Shown piece by piece: positions 41,354-50,822 of a DNA stretch of 64,000 nucleotides. The position numbers and the translations under genes are program-made. The notes beneath the pieces are model-generated. The model was not told the origin of the DNA. It did no database searches and saw nothing but the letters and a program-made list of their open reading frames with translations. The stretch spans positions 4,032,192-4,096,191 of the forward strand of contig BFEA01000039.1 in NCBI GenBank assembly GCA_003427395.1, in the 5' to 3' direction. The stretch comes from Chara braunii. Its lineage: Eukaryota; Streptophyta; Charophyceae; Charales; Characeae. The first letter of the stretch is position 1. Each line of letters begins with the position of its first letter.

Positions 41354-43541
41354 AGAAAGCGGGTGATGAATAGACCATCGAAGCATGTTGTGGAACCAGC
41401 TGGAGAGGCGGGTCACGTGCGCAGGGTACATGTGTTGACGTTTACGAATATAGGAAGTCCATCCTTTTGCAAGCGTTGTTGGAGAGTGCCCGCGAAAAAG
41501 CATGCGGCGTGTGAGCATCGCTGCTGCAGTTTTGAAATCATACCTGTTGTTGCAGACATACTCAAACCTAGTAAGCTGACCTGTAAACACTCCCGTCGGC
41601 TGGTGTGCAGGGACGTTAGACGTAGCACTAGGATAACGAATAACAGGGAAATTCCATTCGGCTGCTTTGTCAAAGACACTCATATGCACCTAAGAATGTG
41701 CAAGAGCCATCAGGTGTTGTGGTCTCCTTCCATTCGAGGCCATAGTGTTATGACGGTGGTGGCAGATGTCCCCATGAGAGAACATCATCGATCAAGCGGT
41801 ATGTGAACGCATACCGTTGAGCTGCTCGAAGATCACACTACTGGAGGTCATCAACAAATCGAGCCTCATCCCAATACAATGTCAAATTAGCTATCTCCGG
41901 ACCAGAATTAGTCCCCATCGGGATGCCAATCAGCTAATGTCGCAAGGTGTCGTCCGCTGCATAAAGATACGTGTTTGTCACAATGAAATGGAGATGTTCA
42001 AGAATTTGGGAAACGGTCAAGGTGTTTGGTCCGGTATCAACCGTCCACTCCCCTTGACGGGGCCCTTTAACAATCATGTTAAGGGTAGGAGGATGTGTGC
42101 GCCCCTGTGCGTGTTGTTGTAAGGCATATGTATAGGCTTCCTCAACCGCTTTTGATACATTATGACAAATACGGTCATGAGGAAGATTGGTATACGTAGT
42201 TGTGAAATCAACTGTGCGAGGAGCATGGTTACGAAGAGAAGAGGAATTACGTTTGAGATCAAGCATCACCTCCTCAGCGCTTTGCACGATCCAGCACCGT
42301 CTCACACGGCTTTGCTGATACAACACATTATCCTTCTCACGGAGAGTTTCAATGACTCCTTGTAGTGCAACGCTGAGGCGGGCAGAAGCGACGGTAGTAC
42401 TCGCCAAGGGTTTGTGGGGAGGTCGATGGTGGACTGCATGAACAGATGGCGCAGCTGATTGAGATCGCTGCGGCAGGGAGAGATTATTCCGCTCCGTGAC
42501 GCCGACAATACTGCGAAGCCCAGGGGGCGATTTGTGCACTTTAAGTGCATAGTACAGATATGGCAGCGTGTCTTTGTGTGTATATCCCCACCGATGATTC
42601 CAGAGTGCGTGATGTTCCAGGATATCTGTGACAGACTCAAGAGGCACATCATAGGTAGGGCTGTCCAAATGAGCACATAGATGAGACAGGTACCAATGTT
42701 TACAACAGATTGCCAAGTTATGTGAGGTCTTGTCGACAGGAACAATAGCAAAGTGTTGTTGAAGGTGTCTCAAAGCCATGTGCACCGCGTGAAGGGAGTG
42801 CGGTTGTCGTGTGGTAGTGTGGGGGGATGAGATGTTGCTTTGGCAACTTGTGAGAACGGCTGAGCGCCACTGCTGCAATTTGTTCAGAGTGGCCGGCCGA
42901 AGCTGCTCGGAGACCGACCTCAAGTATTTAGCAATATACTCGTCAAGGCCGACTCGAACAGCCTGAAGCACATCAGCGATTTGTCCATTAAGACGATACT
43001 TCGAGCCTTCATGGAACAAGTCGCTGAGGCGCTCATCAGGAATGATGTCGCAGTCGGTTGTAACAACATGGTCGTCGACTAAGTGGGAGTAGTTAGGAAA
43101 CACTTTTCGACATTGACAGTTTGAGGGGCCAGGCATGGAGATCCCAGGTGTGACGCTGAGCGCAACTTCCGTGAAATTAGAGAATTGGACGCGAGTTGGC
43201 GGCAACAACTTATCACAGATACGCAGATGTGCTGCGTCATCAGGGTCAGGGTGCAAGTGGAGCACCTGGGGTGCATGCAAGGCTTGTCGCAACCCCCTTA
43301 CCTGAGACACCTCGTGCATGTGCACAACTTTAATATGATAAAGGAAGGCATCTCGAGACTGAGCTGTGTACCGCTGGCGGACATGTTGATACTTCCGAAT
43401 CAGGCATTCAAGCTGACGACGAGTCCCGCTTGGGACTTCAGCCCCCCCAGTGCGTCGGTTCGCGTGCGGGTCCGATAGTGGCGTGAGACCGTGCGTGCCT
43501 CCCATGCTACAGCGAACGAGAAACGCCCTCGACTGGTCCAC
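41354..43541 (-). pseudogene. PLE reverse transcriptase
   Basis: An open frame of 535 codons (41934-43541) carries the PLE-type N-terminal block (CQCRKVFPNYSHL, HVVTTDCDIIP, EGSKYRLNGQ, about 42960-43120). YYALKVHKSPPGLRSIV and VDFTTTYTNLPHDRI (about 42185-42225) follow, the latter with the first catalytic Asp. A TAG at 41934-41936 is followed in the same frame by IGIPMGTNSGPEIANL, a second TAG, then YRLIDDVLSWG (about 41780-41800) with the catalytic D-D pair. A stop at about 41755 and a frameshift near 41690 precede the thumb segment FPVIRYPSATSNVP and GVFTGQLTRF (about 41585-41650), a PLE hallmark. The protein is therefore broken at three or four points, with catalytic residues kept. Confidence 0.85.
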
Positions 43542-43802
43542 CTCTACGATTGCAACTGATTAGCTTTCGTATTGTGGACTAGTAGCTCGGCGGGGATACA
43601 CCCACCGAAGGGAGGTAACTACTCCCGTAAGGTGGAGGTAAGCCGTGCCTCGCGTTGGCCCTATCGTGTCGTAGGGGCTCGCGAGAGGTATGGATGGCGC
43701 ACTCGGCCGGAGCGGCTTGCGGAAGCTCCATGTGCATTGCGATGAGGAAGAGACCAACTCCTGCGTGACGCGGTCGGGAGGGTCCCGCACTGCGCGGGAC
43801 CA
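43542..43802. other. Junction between PLE and LINE fragment
   Basis: GC-rich 260 bp. Minus-strand frames overlap but show no known motif. It may hold the PLE 5' untranslated region or promoter. Confidence 0.45.
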
Positions 43803-44338
43803 ATGCGCTCCACAACGGGAGGAGTACCCGAAACCCTGGTGCACTGCCTACTGCAATGCCTTGAAGCGGAATACCTATGGACAGTCGCTCGAACACTGTG
43901 GACGCGTATTATAGCGGCCCCCTTCCCACAACACAGGAGATCGATACTGATAGAAAGTGAAGTACCCAAGGGGTGGCAGTCCAGCCAGAAATACATCTTC
44001 CAATTACTAAGGTAGTACACATTATGGACTATCTGGAAACGGAGATGCCAACAGGTGATTGGGAAGACACCAATGGCCAGAGTAGAGGCCAAGGCAACAC
44101 TCTACAATCTATTGGAGACGAAGATCAGAGCCCAATGGCAAAGGACAAAAAGGCAGGCATCATTAAGCCCAGAAAAGACGAAGGATCTCTTCATTAAATT
44201 CCAGAATAAGATATTGGCCAAGGGCAAAGTAGCTACTATCGAAGGAGTTAGGATGGTCTTCCATTGGTTCCAAGAGGGACAACAAGGGATACCCATGGGG
44301 GATCCGTCGGCTACCCTGGATCTTAGGCTACCATAGAA
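43803..44338 (+). pseudogene. LINE 3' fragment (C-terminal ORF2)
   Basis: VPETLVHCLLQCLEAEYLW resembles the C-terminal Cys/His segment that follows the RT in many plant LINEs. EAKATLYNLLETKIRAQWQR and a 3' part rich in Lys follow, in two frames. Oriented opposite to the PLE. It may be the remains of a LINE into which the PLE inserted or beside which it landed. Confidence 0.6.
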
Positions 44339-44361
44339 AAGGGAGGGGGAGCGTTGGAGGG

Positions 44362-44375
44362 TTTAGGGTTTAGGG
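44362..44375 (+). repeat. Two TTTAGGG telomere-type units
   Basis: TTTAGGGTTTAGGG followed by CTTAG. Too short for an interstitial telomere array. It equals a plant telo-box doublet. Confidence 0.8.
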
Positions 44376-44415
44376 CTTAGTCATCTCGTAAGGCAGGGAA
44401 ATATACATATATATT

Positions 44416-44451
44416 GTCACATAACTATTGACTAAGAGCATGAGCACGTGA
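44416..44451 (+). repeat. Direct repeat, right copy
   Basis: GTCACATAACTATTGACTAAGAG plus GAGCACGTGA, partner of 38465-38500, followed by a short (TA)n. Confidence 0.7.
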
Positions 44452-44861
44452 AGTTTATATATATATATATATAAAAGAAAGACTGGCACAACTCAGAAGC
44501 AGGGAGGAGAAGGCAAAGTTCCCAGCCAACGGAAGGACTAGCTTCATCACAGGTCACATAATGTTGGAGGGCGTAATCCGATTTTGCATTTTCAGTGGCT
44601 TCTTTTACCTTTCTTGCTTTTTATCATTTATCTAACAGGTCATGCAGTAGACCTGATAGGAAAGGAGGAAGTAAGGCAAGCTGACAGTCAATCCTCCATG
44701 ATGTTGGAGTAATCAATGCTGGTCAGGGATCCTTCGGCCGGACGGAAGGAAGCGTGAGTGGGTTTCATAATGTAATGTTTTATTCTGACTTGCCGGTGGA
44801 ATAGGAACCGGACTGATGCTCCCCAGAATGGAAATGGAGTCGGGACCATAAGGACCTGTTT

Positions 44862-44893
<32 letters not shown>

Positions 44894-44990
44894 CACAAAT
44901 TTTCTTTCCAAGCAGAAAATTTGAAAAATACTCAAAGCAGAACAAGCATATACGAGCAATGTTGAAAGAGGGGAATTACAAGTCTATCGC
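44452..44990. other. No gene; 26-base poly(A) at 44868-44893
   Basis: The A run on the plus strand is preceded by TTTATTTT and looks like the 3' end of a retroposed sequence, possibly the LINE whose fragment lies at 43803-44338. No coding support. Confidence 0.6.
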
Positions 44991-45093
44991 TCTGTACTTT
45001 ATCAGCCACAGGACCTCCTCCGTGCAAGCACGGATTCGAACCGACGCCCTCAGCCTCAAGAGCCGAGTCTCTTAACCACTACAGTCATGACAC
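44991..45093 (-). repeat. tRNA-like SINE candidate, copy 1
   Basis: The minus strand reads TGTAGTGGTTAAGAGACTCG (D-arm and box A region) and GGTCGGTTCGAATCCG-like sequence holding a perfect box B, GGTTCGAATCC. The first half resembles tRNA-Glu. The anticodon and T arms no longer pair as in a tRNA, and CCGTG-CTTG-CACGG forms a different hairpin. A pol III-transcribed SINE head is the best reading. Confidence 0.6.
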
Positions 45094-45320
45094 GGTGTAA
45101 AAAGTGGATCCATGCCGGTCGTGATATCCACCCCACCCCTGCATGGCTGTAGTGTCCTTCAACTCGCACACACACACACACCACCACACAAGGCATCCGC
45201 CACACAAGCAGTAGTCGCACACTCCGCTCTCATCCAGCACAACTGCTTATCCAACGGTTTTATCCACGGGCCACCACATCCAGGTATAATTTCCGGGCTG
45301 GTTACCCGGTTGAAGTACAG

Positions 45321-45423
45321 TCTGTACTTTATCAGCCACAGGACATCCTCCGTGCAAGCACGGATTCGAACCGGCGCCTTCAGCCTCAAGAGCCGAGTCT
45401 CTTAACCACAACAACCATGACAC
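45321..45423 (-). repeat. tRNA-like SINE candidate, copy 2
   Basis: 103 bp, six substitutions and no indels against 44991-45093, same orientation, 330 bp away. Boxes A and B are unchanged. Confidence 0.6.
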
Positions 45424-45545
45424 AAGGCCAAGAGCACACCGATACTGAAGTCTCTTGATAAAGAAGGCTCAACTTCTCACCTCCACTCTTCAATACAACG
45501 ACAATGTAGCAGCTCCACTATGATGTGACTGCCTATACTACTCTC

Positions 45546-45548
<3 letters not shown>

Positions 45549-45628
<80 letters not shown>
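45549..45628. repeat. (CT)n microsatellite
   Basis: About 40 CT units. It sits in the same relative position as the CT runs of the LTR-B and LTR-D leaders. Confidence 0.95.
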
Positions 45629-45630
<2 letters not shown>

Positions 45631-45639
45631 AGAATGATG

Positions 45640-46125
45640 CAGAGTTTGACCACCACAAGTGTGCTCTTTGATCATCGCCAGGTAAGTCCGCCTGTTCCCA
45701 CTGCTGTCCTTCTCCCGTGATCAACCCAGCTCCAGCGCCTCCCTTCTCCCACCTCAGCACAGCTATGGCTGCCATTGAGCGGAGCAGTTAACCAGTGGCT
45801 GTTGCTTCCCTTCTTTGTCAATAAGTGCTGGCGTCGCTGTGTGAGCTTACAACGATGCTAGCTCCAGAAGCCAGTGCCTCTGAATGTGTTGCAGCCTCCT
45901 TCCTTTTATTGCTTCCTGGAGGCCGTGGCTCCCTGGCGGGAACTGGGCTCTTCCCACACAGAGAACCTTCTGTGGTGAGTGCCAGGCCCCCAGCCTCTGG
46001 GACTAACTACCGTCTTCACCCGAATAGAACGGCCAGTCATTATCGCTGCATCTGGACTGAAAGTTGGGCCAAATGCAGCTATAATGACCGAGCGTTCTAT
46101 TTAAGTGAAGACGGTAAGAGGCTAG
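45640..46125 (-). repeat. LTR remnant, left part, interrupted by LTR-D
   Basis: It has a GATCATCGCCAGGTAAG word like the CAATACCAGGTATG of LTR-C, and CAGCTATGGCTGCC. The right part, 55189-55323, ends in a sequence like the LTR-C end. LTR-D separates the two at its CTAG duplication (46122-46125). Orientation and left limit are inferred. Confidence 0.45.
46010..46114. repeat. Foldback: 46-bp arms, 13-base loop
   Basis: Arms 46010-46055 and 46069-46114 are complementary at 38 of 46 positions with no gaps, beginning CCGTCTTCAC and ending GTGAAGACGG. It could be a miRNA-precursor-like hairpin, a tiny inverted-repeat element, or a promoter palindrome of the LTR remnant (the arm contains TTAAATAGAACG on the minus strand). 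Confidence 0.75.
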
Positions 46126-47094
46126 TGCAATCAGACTCGCATACCTCGTCACTTCACATGCATACAAACAGATGGTGAATCACCCTGGCGCATAGCGCCC
46201 AACTCAAAGCTCGAAGATATGGATACCAAGACACAGTTTAGATGTAAGCTCGCTTCAACAGGCTATGGTGCATCAGCACCCACACATNGNAACTCTTGTC
46301 ACTGTGTCCAACACCACTGTTCGCTTCACACTTCAANTCCGGATCACCCTGGATACCCCACGCACACACANTGTACACCCACTACACTAACAGCTATGGC
46401 AGCTATGGCCNCCACTAACACTACCCTACAAGCAGCTATGGCTGCGCTAACTCCTCCAGCCCACTTCGACTTCAGGCTCCTCTGCAGACCACCTNGCACA
46501 AGTNACCGTGGCAGCGCTTCCGCATGGCTTCCGCAGGAATGAATGAATGGCTGGGCGCTGCCTCTTGATTTANACTTCTGCAGCTCGTTGGTCTGGCCCA
46601 TTTCCCTTGCCCGAAGTGCACACAGTCCCATGCGGTACTTGCTTGACTGACTGGAGACTGGGACTGTTGACTCAGCACGGTAGACTTCCACCACTTGCCC
46701 ACTTGCCTCACCACTTGACCACTTGCCTCTGCCTAAACGTGGGCAACTANGAAAGGCCACTACTAGGACCTTCCGNAAGGCCGTAAGCTTGGCCTTTCGT
46801 GACTGTAGCAGCTACGACCCTGACCCTTCTGGACTGTAGCAGCTACGACCTTGACCTTTCGAGAATACTACAGCTACGACCACTAGACCTGACTATGACT
46901 CCTATCCGACAGGTCTACAGCTCGAACCCATGCTACCTACGGACCCTATGACAACCTATCGACTGTTAGACATACACAGGTTATGGGTTCAACTCTACGA
47001 AACTTCACCGGTACTGTACACAGGTAAGGTTGGGGTCTAGGGATCGAACCCTGGGATCTGCAGCAGCTACTGCTAACTGGTGAATACCATTTCA
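46126..47094 (-). repeat. LTR-D 3' LTR, 969 bp
   Basis: TGCAATCAGACTCG to ATACCATTTCA. TATA candidate on the minus strand at 46568-46574 has one N. U3 triple repeat from 46801, U3 hairpin near 46754-46798. The sequence just past its edge (47095-47107) gives GGACGGCGGGAA, a weak polypurine tract. Confidence 0.94.
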
Positions 47095-47132
47095 TTCCCG
47101 CCGTCCTAAATTCGAGGTCCTCCGAGAATAAT

Positions 47133-50100
47133 TCAATCTAAGGCAGGACCTTTTCCTCTCTGATCTCTCTCGTAGGCTCTAACAATGTCGGGAGCTGTTT
47201 CTAGAAGTTCTGACCTTGTGAACCAGCGGTCATCCTCCGGCTCCTGATACGCAAACTGGACCTTGTATTGTTTCTGAGGACGACCTCTACCTCCTGTCCT
47301 GAATACATCTTCATATACAATGCCGTCAATGTCATATCTTTCGTCCATGTCTGGAGGGATCATGGACTGTCTAGATGGAAACTCCTGGCTTGTAACACAC
47401 GGCAACAACTTTGATGCGTGAAACACAGGGTAGGTGTGGAGGTGTGCTGGTATCTCTATCGTGTAGGACGGTCCATCTTCTCCGCCCTTTACTTCTAGAA
47501 CTGGCCACGGTCCTCTATATGCAGGCAGTAACTTCTGTGAAATGTTCTCCTCAGGAACAAACTCTTTTGACTTGACCCAGACTAAGTCGCCTACTTGAAA
47601 CTGTGACGGGCGACGGTGTTTATTGGCTTGCTCTATCATCCTATGTTGGGCCTTCCTGAGGTTCTGTATAACGGTAGCTAACTCTTTCCCGTGCTGTAAC
47701 GCAAACTCCCTAGTACCGGGCGGTAGCCTCTGAATCTGATCCCGGTTAAGTCCGTCAAACGGTCTGCGCGGTCTAAAGGACTTATGTAACTCGTTGGGAG
47801 TGCGACACGTGGACAGGTGTACGCTGTTATTGTAGGCACTGGCTACCTTGGGGAGCATCTCATCCCAGTTGATTTGATCAGGTCTAACATACATACGCAT
47901 AACTTGTTGCAGGACCTTATTCATCTGTTCAGTCTGATCGTTGGTCTCTGGATGACGGCCAGATGACATCAACAGCTTGGAACCGTATACTCTCACCAAC
48001 TCCTGCCAGTTCTGACTAGTGAACCGGGTGTCTCTATCGCTAAGTATAGACAGCGGAATCCCGTGTTCACTGACCCAATGATCAAAGAACTTCTGCACTA
48101 CTAACTCTGTACGTGCCTCAAAAGGGAAAGGAACAAAAACAACATATTTGCTAAAACAATCAACTATGACCATGACTTGGCTCTTGCCATGCCTACTCTT
48201 AACCTGAGATTCCATGAAGTCTATGGACACTGAGTCTCCAGGTTGATCAGGAATAGGCAAGGGTCTGAGAAAACCGAGGGGCGCGCACGTAGTAGTCTTA
48301 TTCCTCTGGCACACTTTGCAACTGCGGACATACTCTATGCAGTCATTTTTCATCCCTGGCCAGATATACGCACGCATCAGATTGGCTAAAGTCTTTTGCC
48401 AACCAAAGTGTCCCTCTGTGTAATGGCACTCCCCTAAGATCAGACTACGGATCTCCTCACTGTTAGGAACGCATCGACGGTTCTCGAATAGCAAACCCTC
48501 GGTAGTGCGGTAATCTGGTTCAGTCTTTGGGGCCTCTTTAACTCTCTTTAAGAGGTCACTATAGATAGGGTCATGCGCATACGCTTGCCTCACTTTCTCC
48601 TGCAGGTCTCTCCCTATATCCAGATAGTGTACTATAGCCCCAAAGTAATCTAATCTTCTACTTAGAGCATCCACAACTACGTTATACTTGCCTTTGACTG
48701 GCTTGAGCTCAAAGTCGTATTGGTCTCTCTCTGCGGCCCACCTAGTCAACTTAGGTGTCATCTTGGCCCGCGTCTTCAACCACCTTAATGTCTCGTGGTC
48801 TGAATAGACTTTGAAGTGCCTCCCAAGCAAGTAGTGCTTCCAGTGTAGTGCTTGCCTGAGAGCGTAGAGTTCCCTCTCGTAGGTGGATGTCGCTACCTTC
48901 TCTGAAGGCATCCTCGCAGACATGAACTCTACGGGTCTATATCCATTGCCATCGTCTTGCTGTAGTACAACACCTATGCCATACTGGCTCGCGTCAGTGG
49001 TGACAACGAAAGGTAAGGACGGATCGGCGACCTTAAGGACTGGATACTCTATCAATGCCTGCTTCAACTTCTTCATGGCAGACGTGCAGTCCTTATCCCA
49101 CTTCCAAATTGTTTCTTTCCTTAGCAATCTGCGAAGGGGTGCAGCGATGGTAGAGAAGTTTCTCACAAACTTCCTGTAGTAGTTCGCTAGGCCTAAAAAC
49201 GATCGCAACTCTATCAGCGTGCGAGGTGTAGGCCAATCTCTAATCGCTGCGATTTTGCTATCCTCTGGCTTAATGCCGTCTCCGTCCAAGACGTGGCCTA
49301 AGTACAAAACTTGGGTCTTTGCCCACTCGCACTTCTTGGGGTTGATCTTGAAGTTAGCCTCTCTCAGCTTCTCCAAGACCTGCTTGAGATGACCCTGGTG
49401 CTCTTGGAGGGTCTTGCTAAAAATTAGAATGTCATCTAGATACACTACTACAAACCTATCTAACCACGGCCTAAACAGGTCATTCATACAACGCTCAAAA
49501 GTCGCTGGCGCGTTGGTTAGTCCAAAGGGCATGACTATAAACTCATAGTGCCCATACCTAGTCCGGAATGCGGTCTTATACTGATCATCAGGATGGACCT
49601 CTATCTGATGATATCCGGACTTCAAGTCTATCTTCGAAAAGTACTTTCATCCCTGCACCCCGTCTAACAGATCATCTATACGGGGCAACGACTCTGCATT
49701 CTTCACCGTGATAGCATTAAAACCCCTATAGTCTATACACATTCTGAGCTCTCCCTCCTTCTTGGGGACAAATAGAACAGGTGCTCCGAATGGAGACGAA
49801 CTGGGCCTAATCCAACCCTTTTCCAGGAGCTCGTCTAACTGCTTGCGTAGCTCCTCCAACTCCCGCGGGGACATTCTATACACCGCTCCTTTGGGAGTTC
49901 TACTGCCAGGCTCAATCTCAATGCGGTGTTGGATGGGCCATGGTACTACTCCTGTCGGCGGCTCAACTAAATCCTTAAACTCTTCCAGCAGCTTGGCAAT
50001 AGCCGGGTCAATGGGCTTCTCCTCCTTAGGCTCAGTGACAGGCTTGACGTAGACTACGAAGACCTGTTCCTTTAATTTCTCCTTCTTTACCAATCGGGCA

Positions 50101-50822
50101 AACGCAGGAGCACTGAGGCAGCAATGTGCCAGGGTGTTATCTACACCTGACGCATGGAACAGACGGGCAATCTTAACCTCGCCTGACGGTCTAGGGAGCC
50201 TACACTCATGCTCTCTCAAGTGGAGTGTGGCCCCTGCTGCCTCTCCCCAGTCCATACCTAAGACTATATCAAAAGGAAGGTCATCCTGTACGAGGAGAGT
50301 CAAGGAATGGAGAACTTTCTCCATTTTCCCATCTTTCTCTAGGCGGAAATATGCCTGGACTCCCTCTACGTAGTCCTCAACACGCATAGTGCGGTTGTCT
50401 GCGAGGACACTTACTATGGGGTCTTCTAATTTTTGGACTTTCAAGTTTAGCCTCAGCTTCTTTAGCGCTCTACGACTAATATAACTACGGGTAGCCCCTG
50501 AATCTATAAAGGCTCCTACTCTGCTTCTGAAAACTTCTACATCTACTAACACTTGTTGTCCTTTACTCTCTTTTTTCATCTTGGCCCAGACGGGCATTCT
50601 CTCCTTCAATTCATCAGCCACGCCTGTGAGGGAGGTGCCTAGCGAGACTCTAACACAAGCAGTCTTTGGACAGCTACCTAGGCACCGGCCTGCAACCTCT
50701 GCCATAGGCTCATGTGGTGTGGGAGTTTCTTGCCGGGTCGCGCTCGTTTCCCCACATGGCCTTATAGTAGGGGCAGTTGCAACCCCTACCGGTGGCTGCC
50801 TTTTGCCTGTTGGGCAGCCCAT
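47133..50822 (-). pseudogene. pol: LTR-D pol, one stop codon
   Basis: A single frame except for TGA at 49647-49649 (VQG-stop-KYFSKID, between the RT fingers and palm). Domains in order: protease with [12 protein letters not shown] (about 50495-50530); [11 protein letters not shown] with VVYLDDILIF (about 49425-49455); RNase H TTDASQYGIG; HHCC finger; integrase with SIDFMES, SDRDTRF and TNDQTEQMN; FQVGDLVWV; chromodomain-like QYKVQFAYQEPEDDRWF. In TNDQTEQ a Gly has become Asp. Pol overlaps gag by at least 36 bp in the -1 frame. Of all the LTR elements here this is nearest to intact. Confidence 0.94.

Larger units (their letters stand above)
39213..43541 (-). mobile_element. Penelope-like element with Josephin-like and RING-like domains
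   Basis: Minus-strand order: PLE-type N-terminal region, PLE RT, Ser/Pro/Thr-rich linker, Josephin-like cysteine protease, Ser/Val/Pro repeat, Cys/His-rich RING-like region ending at a stop at 39213. RT end, linker and protease start share one frame, interrupted only by single stops. A single original polyprotein of roughly 1400 residues is likely. No GIY-YIG endonuclease is visible, and PLE-type pseudo-LTRs are not delimited. The extra domains are not part of the PLE architectures I know. Boundaries outside the coding region are unknown. Confidence 0.78.

Noticed and set aside
44362-44375. Interstitial telomere array
   Set aside because: Only two TTTAGGG units; compatible with a chance telo-box.
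44991-45093. Functional tRNA gene on the minus strand
   Set aside because: Boxes A and B are present, but the acceptor stem, anticodon stem and T stem do not pair properly, and a near copy with the same defects lies 330 bp away.
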